A stretch of DNA of 59,021 nt from Bacteroidota bacterium (GTDB taxonomy: Bacteria > Bacteroidota > Bacteroidia > Bacteroidales > F082): positions 113,964 through 172,984 of the forward strand of contig JAHIUX010000008.1 of NCBI GenBank assembly GCA_018816765.1, given 5' to 3'. The translations under genes and the position numbers were made by a program. Shown one piece after another: positions 43,753 through 53,000 of this stretch (its first letter is position 1; each line of letters starts with the position of its first letter). The notes below the pieces were generated by a model. It did not search any database, had not been told where the DNA came from, and was given only the letters and a program-made list of their open reading frames with translations.

Positions 43753-45075
43753 TTAACCAAAGATAGCTCCGTACATCAATCCGGCCAGGGTGGCCATGAT
43801 AATGACCAGTAGTACATAATATATTGTCTTTTTTGTACCCATGACTCCCCTGATGACGAGCATATTGGGCAACGAAAGCGATGGTCCTGCCAGCAGCAAA
43901 GCCAGGGCAGGCCCCTTACCCATACCTGAAGCAATTAATCCTTGAAGGATGGGGACCTCGGTGAGTGTTGCGAAATACATGAATGCACCAATAACAGAGG
44001 CAAACAGGTTCGAGAACAGTGAGTTTCCTCCGACAAGGGCATTTATCCAGCTGTTTGGAATGATGCCTGCAATGGAGGTGCCTTCGTGGGTTGATCCGAG
44101 CAAAAAACCGGCAGTGAGCACACCAATGGCCAGCAAGGGGATAATTTGCTTCGTAAAATCCCAGGTCGACCGGGTCCATTCTGAATTGTCGGGATCGTTC
44201 TTATCGAAAAGGGTGACCAGGCTTAGGGCCGAAATACCTACAATAACAGGAACCATGGGCGAATGGCTGAGCAATGCTGCAGCAGCGGTTGCCAAGGCGG
44301 CAAGCAGGACATGCCAACGGTTGATTTTCAGGATGTAAATAAGAGAATAAACCAGCATGAGTCCGAAGCCTGCAGTTATGTACCATTTGTTGGCCCAAAT
44401 CAGAAACCATATTCCATTGGAGTCTCCTTCAGCCGGCTTTCCCCAGTTGGCAAACACAAGGATAAGCACGAGGGTAAAAAAGTGAAACGCCGTCTGCCAC
44501 ATCGGGCGTTTTTCAGGAAAGTCAGGAAAATTCAATTGTTCAATACGCATCGCTTTTTCTTCTTTTCTGAAAATAAGGGCCATCATTGCGCCGATCAATA
44601 CAGAAAATGAAACGGCACCAACCACCCGGGCAATGCCCATTTCGGGGCCCAGAATGCGTGCGGTGAGAATAATGGCCAGGATGTTAATCGCCGGCCCCGA
44701 ATAGAGAAAAGCGATGGCAGGACCGAGGCCGGCACCCCGCCTGTGGATGCTTGAAAATAAGGGCAGGATGGTGCAACTGCAAACGGCAAGGATGGTGCCG
44801 GAAACAGCGGCAACGGTGTAGGCTACCCACCGCTTTGCCTTGGCTCCAAAATACTTCATCACAGCGCCCTGGCTTACGAAAACGGAAATAACACCGGCAA
44901 TGAAAAACGCTGGCAACAAACACAGAATCACATGTTCACGGGCATACCACCTGCTGAGGTCCAAAGCAGCGTGAATGGCTTCGTTAAACCGGGTATTTTC
45001 TACCGGGATATAGAATGCGGCCAAAAACAGAACCACCATCAGGGCCAGTATCCTGATTTCTTTTTTTATTTCCAT
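43753..45075 (-). CDS. Permease of the ArsP/DUF318 type
   Basis: 440 residues from the ATG at 45075, with about 10 membrane helices. The PF03773-type signature occurs twice: AVCSCTILPLFSSIHRRGAGLGPAIAFLYSGPAIN in the N-terminal half, and ATLTEVPILQGLIASGMGKGPALALLLAGPSLSLPN in the second. ArsP members export trivalent methylated and aromatic arsenicals. The Cys pair CSC in the first motif could bind a metalloid. It starts 10 bases after arsG, so an organoarsenical or related substrate is likely. Assignment to ArsP itself, rather than another member of the family, is uncertain. Confidence 0.82.
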   Translation of the reverse strand: MEIKKEIRILALMVVLFLAAFYIPVENTRFNEAIHAALDLSRWYAREHVILCLLPAFFIAGVISVFVSQGAVMKYFGAKAKRWVAYTVAAVSGTILAVCSCTILPLFSSIHRRGAGLGPAIAFLYSGPAINILAIILTARILGPEMGIARVVGAVSFSVLIGAMMALIFRKEEKAMRIEQLNFPDFPEKRPMWQTAFHFFTLVLILVFANWGKPAEGDSNGIWFLIWANKWYITAGFGLMLVYSLIYILKINRWHVLLAALATAAAALLSHSPMVPVIVGISALSLVTLFDKNDPDNSEWTRSTWDFTKQIIPLLAIGVLTAGFLLGSTHEGTSIAGIIPNSWINALVGGNSLFSNLFASVIGAFMYFATLTEVPILQGLIASGMGKGPALALLLAGPSLSLPNMLVIRGVMGTKKTIYYVLLVIIMATLAGLMYGAIFG

Positions 45076-45085
45076 GCTGATGGGT

Positions 45086-45787
45086 TTAGGGTGCGAAAAA
45101 CACAATAAGATAGTACAAGCCGACACCGATAAAGGTCAGGGCAACAAGCTTCCGAAACCAAAACTCAAACACCTTCAATCGGTTGTAGAACAGGCCAATT
45201 TCGGAAATGGTATACGCGATAAGGTATGCAACGATGATTACCGGAATGGCTGTCGAAATAGCGAAAACAGGAGGAAGCAACAGTCCTGAGGAACTGCTGA
45301 TGATCATTGGCACCAGCATGCCAAAGAATAACACACCGCTGTATGGGCAAAATGCCAGTGCAAATACCATTCCGAGGGCCAGCACATGGATGTAACCACT
45401 GCTTTTTTGTTCCTTTTGATTTCCCTTCATCAGCTGAAACGAGGGCCACTTTACCGGTATCAGATCTAGCATCAGGAAGCCAACGATCATGAGCAGGGGG
45501 CCAAGCAACCTTTCGCCCCAGTGCTGGAAAAATCCGCCAAGCTCAAATACCCCGGCCCCGAAGTAAAATGCAAGTCCCAGCCCGGTGTATGAAATGCTTC
45601 TCCCAAGTGTGTAAACAAGTCCCTTCAAAAACACCCGGCGCCTGTTCTCGAGTTGTTTACTGATAAATGCAATGGCAGTGATGTTGGTCGCCAATGGGCA
45701 AGGGCTGATCGCAGTCATCAATCCAAGCAAAATGGCAGTGATGACAGGAGTGGTGCTGTTGTCGACAAGCTGTTGCAGAAAGTCCAT
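45086..45787 (-). CDS. arsG: ArsG-type CcdA-like arsenical efflux permease
   Basis: 233 residues, six to seven helices, with paired intramembrane cysteines in MTAISPCPLATNITAIAFISKQ and ALAFCPYSGVLFFGML. This is the DsbD/CcdA-like fold of the ArsG family, reported to export aromatic aminoarsenicals after ArsEF reduction. It lies between arsF and an ArsP-like permease gene. The two Cys in opposite halves could equally move reducing power across the membrane, as CcdA does. The ars role is from context and family memory. Confidence 0.82.
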   Translation of the reverse strand: MDFLQQLVDNSTTPVITAILLGLMTAISPCPLATNITAIAFISKQLENRRRVFLKGLVYTLGRSISYTGLGLAFYFGAGVFELGGFFQHWGERLLGPLLMIVGFLMLDLIPVKWPSFQLMKGNQKEQKSSGYIHVLALGMVFALAFCPYSGVLFFGMLVPMIISSSSGLLLPPVFAISTAIPVIIVAYLIAYTISEIGLFYNRLKVFEFWFRKLVALTFIGVGLYYLIVFFAP

Positions 45788-45828
45788 TGCAGTTGCTCAG
45801 TTGGGTTTAAGTATGAAAGATGCTCATA

Positions 45829-46248
45829 CTACATGGCTAGTTTTTCACGGATTGTCTTTGCCAACAAGGTCCTGAACTCTTCTGGCTTTGTTCTGGCCAT
45901 AGCAAATCCTTCTTTGGTAAGGTCGGTGCGTTCTTCGTCTCCTCTTTTTACCAGAAACAGGCTTGAACCCCAGATTTTGTATTGCTCAACGAGTTCTTTG
46001 TTTTCCTTCAGGTCGATATTAATAATATGCAAGACCAGCGTGCCAGCGTTGATTTCAGTTTTAAACTGTGTCTCCAGTGTTTCACGGGTCTGTGCCTCAA
46101 TGGCTTTGCAGGTAGGACAGCGGTTTGTGCTATGGGCGTAATAAATATCCAGCACTTTTTTAGGAGCATCTTGCTGGGCTGTTAAGCTGGTTGATACCGC
46201 AAATGCAAGTAGAAGCATTAAACTGAAAATTCCGGTGATTTTTTTCAT
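45829..46248 (-). CDS. arsF: ArsF-family secreted thioredoxin-like protein
   Basis: 139 residues with a signal peptide (to about STSLTAQQD). The family motif YYAHSTNRCPTCKAIEAQT gives a CxxC near the N-terminus of the mature domain, and FLVKRGDEERTDLTKEGF follows later. ArsF, with ArsE, is reported to take part in reduction of nitrophenyl arsenicals. Here the protein would be periplasmic, next to ArsG in the membrane. It follows arsE by 18 bases. Confidence 0.8.
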   Translation of the reverse strand: MKKITGIFSLMLLLAFAVSTSLTAQQDAPKKVLDIYYAHSTNRCPTCKAIEAQTRETLETQFKTEINAGTLVLHIINIDLKENKELVEQYKIWGSSLFLVKRGDEERTDLTKEGFAMARTKPEEFRTLLAKTIREKLAM

Positions 46249-46266
46249 GGCCTGTGTGTTAATAGG

Positions 46267-46503
46267 TTATGCAAGAAATTCGTTAAGCTCAGCCTGGTTT
46301 GGTAACCTGCCGGCAACCACAATCTTTCCATCGACAACCAGTCCGGGCGTGCGCATGATGCCATACGACATAATGTCGACTATATCTTCTACCTTGCTTA
46401 CTTCAGCATCGATTCCCAGGGCGGTGACAGTTTCTCTGACCATGGCCTCGAGCTGTTTGCATTTCGGACAACCGGTGCCCAGTACTTTGATTTCTTTTTT
46501 CAT
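46267..46503 (-). CDS. arsE: MTH895/ArsE-type thioredoxin-like protein
   Basis: 78 residues; the start at 46503 gives the canonical MKKEIKVLGTGCPKCKQLE, and the longer frame running into arsR is rejected. It is a small cytoplasmic thioredoxin/glutaredoxin-like fold with CPKC and the cis-Pro region YGIMRTPGLVVDGKIVVAG. This family occurs as the first redox gene of arsEFG operons. It lies 17 bases after arsR and before arsF. Confidence 0.85.
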   Translation of the reverse strand: MKKEIKVLGTGCPKCKQLEAMVRETVTALGIDAEVSKVEDIVDIMSYGIMRTPGLVVDGKIVVAGRLPNQAELNEFLA

Positions 46504-46520
46504 GGTATTTAAGTGATAAT

Positions 46521-46838
46521 TTAGCATTTGTTGCATAATTTTTTGGCAAACAGTGCATTGAACGAGGAGCGGGCCAGTTCCCAATTTTCGGTATTCAGGC
46601 AGTATTTGATCTTAGGCGGATTCAACTCGCCTTGAATGAGGCCGGCTGATTTCAGTTCCTTTAGATGCTGTGAAAGTGTTGAGCGTGCTATGGGCAATTC
46701 TTCGGCAAGATCACCGCTGTAACAGCAATTTTGCTGCGACAATAACTCAAGGATGAGCAGGCGCACAGGATGGCCCATTGCTTTTGCGAATCGTGCCATT
46801 TTAATCTGTGATTCGCTGTAGGAGAGGTTTTCCTGCAT
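46521..46838 (-). CDS. arsR: ArsR/SmtB family repressor of the arsEFG operon
   Basis: 105 residues. Winged helix: AKAMGHPVRLLILELLSQQ, recognition helix PIARSTLSQHLKELKSAGLI and wing PPKIKYCLN. Sensor cysteines NCCYSG are placed as in the first ArsR of the window, and the C-terminus ends KLCNKC, adding two more Cys. The protein is clearly a paralogue of the arsR at 36257-36589 but belongs to a separate operon with its own palindromic operator. Confidence 0.92.
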   Translation of the reverse strand: MQENLSYSESQIKMARFAKAMGHPVRLLILELLSQQNCCYSGDLAEELPIARSTLSQHLKELKSAGLIQGELNPPKIKYCLNTENWELARSSFNALFAKKLCNKC

Positions 46839-46841
46839 ATG

Positions 46842-46874
46842 TTTCGTATTTCGTAATATTACGAAACAAAATTA
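46842..46874 (-). promoter_or_regulatory. Promoter -7 box and perfect 18-bp palindromic operator of the arsEFG operon
   Basis: TTTCGTAATATTACGAAA (46849-46866) is a perfect palindrome just upstream of the arsR ATG at 46838. A third TTTCGTA half-site lies at 46842-46848. On the minus strand the box TAATTTTG (46874-46867) directly precedes it, so the palindrome covers the start of transcription, as expected for an ArsR-type repressor. Confidence 0.68.
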
Positions 46875-46980
46875 ATATTGTTTAGTGATATGATCCAGGG
46901 TGCAGCTTATAATTTTTTACAGATAAACCTAATTTAGAATGGGTCTTGACGTAATTCATAATTTATAAAGCCTGTTAGGA

Positions 46981-48621
46981 CTATAATGCCTCAGTGGCTT
47001 CTTCAGAGTCCTCATCCAGCAGGTTTTCTCCTAACAGCAGGCTCGATTCCGCAGCGGGCAACTCCTGCACCTGGCGTAAGCGGCGTTCAATCGCCCGTGA
47101 ACGGGTGCCTACCAGTGTATCGATTTCATTTCCTGCTTCATCAATCTTTTTTCTGGCTTTCTCCAGGATGCCGCCAAACTTCCCAAACTCTGTTTTTACT
47201 GCACCTAATATCTGCCATACCTCACTGCTGCGTTTTTGGATGGCCAGTGTCTTAAAGCCCATCTGCAGGCTGTTTAGAATGGCTGCAAGGGTTGTGGGCC
47301 CGGTTACGATAATTTTATACTCGCGTTGCAGTTGTTCCATCAGGTCGGTGTTGCGCACCACCTCGGCATACAGCCCTTCGACAGGCAGAAACATAATGCC
47401 GAAATCGGTGGTAAACGGTGGGTCGAGGTATTTGTCGCTGATGTCTTTTGCGAATTTGCGGATTGAGGTAACGAGGGTCTTTGTTGCCTCTTCTACCTTC
47501 TGTGCGTTGGCTTCATCGTAGGCAAGCTGAAGCAAATGGTAGGCTTCCTGCGGAAATTTGGCGTCAATAGGCAAGTATACCTGACCGTCATTCTGATCCC
47601 GGCCTGGCAACTTGATGGCAAATTCAACATGGTCGCCACTCGACTTTTTGGTTTTCACATTGGTTTCGTATTGTTCAGGTGCCATGATTTGTTCGAGGAT
47701 GTTACCCAACTGAATTTCGCCCATCACACCACGTGTTTTCACATTCGAAAGCACCCGCTTCAGCCCGCCCACATCCTGGGCCAGCGTTTGCATTTCACCA
47801 AGGCCTTTTTGCACGCTTTCGAGCTGTTTGCTGACAAGCTCAAATGATTGTCCGAGCCGCTGTTCCAGTGTTTTCTGCAGCTTCTCATCCACGGTTTCCC
47901 GCATCTTTTCGAGGCTCATTGCAGTGGAAGTGATCAGCTCGGCTTGTTTTTTCTCAAGGTCGCCAAATTTCTGTTTCTGCAACTCATTGAAATCCTTTAC
48001 GTTATTTGAAAATGAATCCTGGAATTCCTTCATCGTCGCACCGATGGCCTCACGCGACTGCTGGGCATTTTGTTGCATGCGTTCGGTGAGTTGTCCTAAT
48101 TTCTCATCGAGTTTTGCTGTCACCGCTTCCATTTGTTTCACCGTTAGCTCGTGTTGCTCTTTCTGGCGCTGTGCCATTTCATCCACCTTTGCCTTCATTT
48201 GCTCGTTTATGAGCAATAGGTTCCGGCCAAGCTCTTCGCGGTTTTCCTTGTTGTTGCGGTCATTTTTATCGATAAGCGCAGTCAGGCGGTCTTCCAGCGT
48301 TTTATTCATGGCCGCCATACCCTTCTGGTTTTGCTCGCTCATACCGGTCAATTGCTCTACCTGGGCCCTTGACATCTCCCTGAGGGTTTCAGTTACTGAT
48401 TGTTGAAACCTGCTCAGGTTATTGTTGAGCTCTTCGCGGTTTTGCCTGAAGTCATCCTTTACCAGGGCTTCGAATCGGTTGATGTTTTTGTCGAGGTAGT
48501 CAATCTTTGCCAGCAGGTCGGTAAATGCCTGTCCTTCGGATGCAGTTTTTGTTTTGCGGAAGACAAGCAAAAGTGAAGTCAGAAAAATGAGCCCCAGCAG
48601 GGTGATAATCAGGATATCCAT
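46981..48621 (-). CDS. rmuC: DNA recombination protein RmuC
   Basis: 546 residues. An N-terminal helix (MDILIITLLGLIFLTSLLLVF) is followed by about 250 residues of coiled coil and then the RmuC nuclease-like domain: VKTRGVMGEIQLGNILEQI, YLPIDAKFPQEAYHLL, and FGIMFLPVEGLYAEVVRN. RmuC is thought to limit inversions at short inverted repeats. Single gene, normal length. The 192-residue plus-strand frame opposite it is a shadow. Confidence 0.94.
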   Translation of the reverse strand: MDILIITLLGLIFLTSLLLVFRKTKTASEGQAFTDLLAKIDYLDKNINRFEALVKDDFRQNREELNNNLSRFQQSVTETLREMSRAQVEQLTGMSEQNQKGMAAMNKTLEDRLTALIDKNDRNNKENREELGRNLLLINEQMKAKVDEMAQRQKEQHELTVKQMEAVTAKLDEKLGQLTERMQQNAQQSREAIGATMKEFQDSFSNNVKDFNELQKQKFGDLEKKQAELITSTAMSLEKMRETVDEKLQKTLEQRLGQSFELVSKQLESVQKGLGEMQTLAQDVGGLKRVLSNVKTRGVMGEIQLGNILEQIMAPEQYETNVKTKKSSGDHVEFAIKLPGRDQNDGQVYLPIDAKFPQEAYHLLQLAYDEANAQKVEEATKTLVTSIRKFAKDISDKYLDPPFTTDFGIMFLPVEGLYAEVVRNTDLMEQLQREYKIIVTGPTTLAAILNSLQMGFKTLAIQKRSSEVWQILGAVKTEFGKFGGILEKARKKIDEAGNEIDTLVGTRSRAIERRLRQVQELPAAESSLLLGENLLDEDSEEATEAL

Positions 48622-49054
48622 AGGGTGTAGGTTTTTGCACAGATGTCAGACAAAATTGCGAAAAAAATCGCGGCCGGACAAGTTTGTTTCAGTGAATAAT
48701 GTGGGTAGCTGATTGTGTACATTAGCAATAATTTGCCAGGATGCCTACTGTCATAACCACCTATGACTGTAATATGGCCTGCTTAAAAAAGCGCTCAATA
48801 TTATGATTTATGAAGATAAGCCACCTGTAAGTGCCGAAAACAGTTGATCCTGAAATAATTTCAGCAAACCATCAACACCTTTCATTTGGCATGTGGGTCG
48901 ATAGAAAGTTCATCAATCATCGTTATGAATTGGTTATAGAGGCTGCTGAATGCTTGTATTGGTCATTTGTACCAGGCAAGCCCCTGAAGTTGCCATTGGC
49001 TGTTGTTGCGCAGAAAAGATTTGTAAATAATTTCATTTTTTTCGCTTAACTTCC
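48622..49054. other. Intergenic region with no supported gene
   Basis: About 430 bases between rmuC and yebC. A 72-codon plus-strand frame (48831-49049) begins with GTG, has no recognisable domain, and ends close to the yebC promoter box. I do not support it as a gene. No RNA structure was recognised. Confidence 0.5.
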
Positions 49055-49062
49055 TAATTTTG
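49055..49062 (+). promoter_or_regulatory. Candidate -7 box for yebC
   Basis: TAATTTTG matches TAnnTTTG, 40 bases before the ATG at 49103. No TTG lies at the usual spacing. Confidence 0.3.
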
Positions 49063-49102
49063 CCGCTTCATTCAGCATTGATAACAGTTAAAGCATATTA
49101 CC

Positions 49103-49813
49103 ATGGGAAGAGCGTTTGAATACCGCAGGGCAGCAAAAGAGAAACGTTGGGACAAAATGTCGAAAGTGTTTCCAAAACTGGGCAAATTGATCACCATCGC
49201 CGCCAAAGAAAGTGGTCCTGATCCGGAGATGAATGCCAAATTGCGTAACGCCATTCAGAACGCTAAGGCTGAAAACATGCCCAAGGAAAACATTGAAGCA
49301 GCCATCAAGCGCGCTTCGGGCAAGGATGCAGATACCATGGTTGAAGTGGTTTATGAAGGAAAAGGTCCGCACGGAGTACTTGTGGTAGTCGAATGTGCCA
49401 CTGACAATACCACCCGTACTGTGGCCAACGTGAAATCGTACTTCAATAAATCAGGTGGTTCGTTTGTTCCCATGGGATCCCTCGAATTCATGTTTTCGCG
49501 CAAGGCCGTTTTTGAATTCAAAATGGGAAATGGGATGAATGTGGAAGACCTTGAACTTGAACTCATCGACGCCGGATTGGAAGAAATTGAGTTGCATGAA
49601 GAAAGTGCTTTCGCCTATGCCGACTACACCAATTTTGGCGCCCTTCATGAAGCATTGGAGGAAAAAGGCATTGAAATCATCAAAGCCAATTTGCAACGCT
49701 TTCCAAACACACCGGTCGCCTTCGGCGAAGACCAGCTGGTCGACATTGAGAAGTTGCTTGATAAAATTGAGGAAGACGACGATGTGCAGGCAGTTTATAC
49801 GAACATCGGATAA
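49103..49813 (+). CDS. yebC: YebC/PmpR family translation/transcription factor
   Basis: 236 residues with family signatures [46 protein letters not shown] and [20 protein letters not shown]. The C-terminal half ([19 protein letters not shown] and [21 protein letters not shown]) is also standard. These proteins were first called DNA-binding regulators; some members act on ribosomes stalled at proline runs. The opening GRAFEYRRA follows the Bacteroidota form of the family. A terminator follows. Confidence 0.95.
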   Translation: MGRAFEYRRAAKEKRWDKMSKVFPKLGKLITIAAKESGPDPEMNAKLRNAIQNAKAENMPKENIEAAIKRASGKDADTMVEVVYEGKGPHGVLVVVECATDNTTRTVANVKSYFNKSGGSFVPMGSLEFMFSRKAVFEFKMGNGMNVEDLELELIDAGLEEIELHEESAFAYADYTNFGALHEALEEKGIEIIKANLQRFPNTPVAFGEDQLVDIEKLLDKIEEDDDVQAVYTNIG

Positions 49814-49849
49814 AACGCAACACATTATCGCAATGCTAATTATATACAT

Positions 49850-49881
49850 AAGCACGGATCAATATCCGTGCTTATTTTTTT
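49850..49881 (+). terminator. Rho-independent terminator after yebC
   Basis: The stem AAGCACGGAT / ATCCGTGCTT around a four-base loop is followed by seven T. Confidence 0.88.
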
Positions 49882-50043
49882 AGGTGATAATGGCATAAGC
49901 ATCAAAAAATTCTAATAACAAGGCTACCTGGGCCTGAAGGTCTGTTGGAAATAAAGCAGATCCATAATTTGCAAATAGACTATACCACTTTAATCTACCT
50001 AACTAACCTTACCGCAAAAGATCAGGTTACAGAGCAGGAAGGA

Positions 50044-53000
50044 TTATCTTACAAGTCTTAGTGTTCCTCTTACAGGGCTGTCAGCTTTGATGTTAAGGTA
50101 AGGTGGTAATTCAAAATGAACGATATAGGCATAAACACCTGCTTCTGTCATGTCGCCTTTGCATTTGCCATCCCAGGGTTCATTGTAGTCCGAGGTTTCA
50201 TAGATCATTTGCCCCCAGCTATTGTAAATCATCATCCTGAACTTCACCGGAAATATTTCACCGAATACCGGACCAAAAGTGTCGTTCAGCCCATCGTTAT
50301 TCGGGCTGAATGCATTTGGCATCATCAGCCTGAAGTCGCAGGGTTGCAGCCAAGTTGTGGCACTGCCTTGGCAGCCAATCGCCGTTTCAACGGTGACGCT
50401 GTAAGTTCCGGTTTCGGAAACCGTGATCTTTTGCGACAATTCTCCCGTGCTCCAGACATAAGTGGTAAACCCTTCGCCGGCATCGAGTTCAACAGGGCTG
50501 CCCGAGCACAAGGTGTCGCTCTCCGACAGGCTAATCACTGGGTTTGGCATCACCTCAATGCTTAACTGGCCGGTCGACTGACAACCCTGCCCATTGATGG
50601 CGAGCAATTGATATACGCCTGATGCAGTTATGGCAAGGTCGTTGCGTGTCCAGTTTTGCTGCTGGCTGCTTTGTCCGTCCGGACCTGTCCACAACCAGCT
50701 GATTTGCTGCTGATCCTGCGATGTCGCAGTCAATGTTACTGTCCCGCCTTCGCAATAGGAACCATTGCCTCCAGAGCTGATGAGCGGCAAGGGATGAACA
50801 ACGGCGCTTCCATCGCTGAGGGTGGCATTCAAAGGATTGCCTGCACCGGAAATGAAACTGCTTTGCATCCAGCTCAAGGCGGTGTTTCCTGCCTGAATGC
50901 CATTAAACAAGAGGTTAAACAGCAATGTCCCGTCGGGAATATCGACTGCTTGAGTCCCTTGCCATTGCATACGCAACAATCCAGATGAAGGCTGGCTGAG
51001 GATGAATGTTCCGCCAGCAAGGAAAGCATTCAACTGATTATGGCTGGTAAACGCAAGGATTGAAGCGTCATAGGCCAGTTCGAGGCTAAACGACTTCACA
51101 TCAGTGATGCCACTGGCCATAATGGCTGTTGTAAGCGTGTTGTTCAAACAAGCTTCTGCCATACCTGCACCGACAATAACATTACCCGAACTGATGTTTA
51201 GTACAGTAAACGACTCTGGAAGTACGCAATTATTCACATCGCGGATAAACGCACCATAATCACCGGCCTGCAGGTTGCTGAAGGTGTTCGATGACTGCCA
51301 GTTAGCGCCATCGAGGCTGTATTCAAACGGTCCGTTTCCGCTTACATTGATGACCACAGATCCATTGGCGAGCCCGTCCGTTTCATCTGTCACAACCAGG
51401 GAAACAAGCTGTGGACCCGGTTGCTGGTTGATTACTACAGTAGTCGGATAGGCGCTCAGACAGCTGTTGGCGTCTTTTACACTGATGAAGTAGTTGCTTG
51501 CTGGAAGCAAACTGAAGGTGTTTGTCGCTGACCAGTTTATGCCATTGTCGATGCTGTACTGAAGTGGGTTTGTGCCACCAGAAGCCATAATGGTGATTGT
51601 GCCATCGTCCAGGTTACAATGGGAATCAGTTGAGCTGACATCATCTATCTGAGCGCCACCGGCAGAATTGATAACCACATTGTTGGTGTAATGTGTTACA
51701 CAACCAGCCTGATCCCTCACTGCCACAAGGTAGGTACTTGCTGGAAGGTTGGTGAAATCTGCACCTGACTGAAAGTCGATGCCGCCATTGATGCTGTAAG
51801 TCAGGGGAGGAGTTCCGCCCGCTGCCTGCACAGTAATGCTGCCGTTGTCGAAACCGCATTCCGCATCTGATGTCAAAACATTGTTAAACACAACTTCCGG
51901 CGACACATTGATGTTAATGGTTGGTGTGGTAAACGGGCTGTTTGCTGCACAACTGAGTGATGAAGTTATGGTGCAGTATACCCCATCGCCTGCTGAAACA
52001 AAAAAGGTAAAAATATCTGTGTTGGCCGATAGGGTTCCGTTTAAATACCAGGCGTAAGTCGGGTTATTTCCTCCATTGATTATATTGAGGCTAAGGCTGA
52101 TCTGTTGCCCGTTGCACACCGGGCCTGCCGGCGCTACAATCGTTGCACTTAGGGCCAGTCCGGCACTTATTGTCAATGTCATTGACGAAGAAACAGGTCC
52201 GCATCCACTGGCCGGATAAGAGGCTGACATGGTCAGCACAACACTTCCGTTTGCAACATCAGCTGCACTTGGGGTGTAGGTGGGGTGTAGTGCACTGGCA
52301 TCATCGAAAACGCCTGTTCCCGAGCTCGTCCAGAGAATATCCTGGTAATTTGATGCAACTGACTGGTTCAGGGTGTAGGTGTCGCCTTCGCAAATGCCGT
52401 CATCGTTGCCGGCAAAGGTTGTTGGCAGGTCGCGCAATTCAACAGAAGTAGTTACAGTATTGGCCTGGCACCCCTGGTTGCTGAGTTGTGTCACCTCAAT
52501 ACTGAATGATCCGGGAACCATTCCCCATTCAATATCGACACTTGCTGTGTTGCCTGGTGGCAAAACAGTTCCTCCGGTGACTATCCAGGTATACGTGGAT
52601 CCGGCCTGTCCGGTAACGGTGTATGTGACAACTGAGCCCAAGCATGCTTCGCTGTTTCCAGGGCTAATGGCTCCTGTGACCGGTATATTATTCACTGTTG
52701 CTGTAGTGTTGTTGGTCGAAGCAGGGCAACCCCCGGGAATGTTTGAAACAGTGACAGTATATGAACCGCTATTGGCTACTCCTGCTGAAGCAATGACCGG
52801 ATTTTGCAGCGTAGAAGCGAATCCTGCCGGACCCGACCAGAGGTAGGTGGCTCCCGAAATATCCGAATATAATTCAAGGTCAAGGCCTTCGCAGATGGGG
52901 CCGTTATTTGAGGCATTCACGGTGATCGCTGTACTGAACGAAACTGCCACATCATCGCTTGATGCCGGACACACAAGGCCGTTTGTAATGGTCCATTGTA

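Noticed and set aside
45653-46141. 162-codon plus-strand frame
   Set aside because: Antisense to arsG and arsF, both of which are well supported.
47828-48406. 192-codon plus-strand frame
   Set aside because: Lies opposite the coiled-coil part of rmuC and is rich in Ser, Phe and Cys, as expected for an antisense shadow.
48831-49049. 72-codon plus-strand frame starting with GTG
   Set aside because: No domain, no promoter, no neighbour in operon; kept only as a remark in the intergenic entry.
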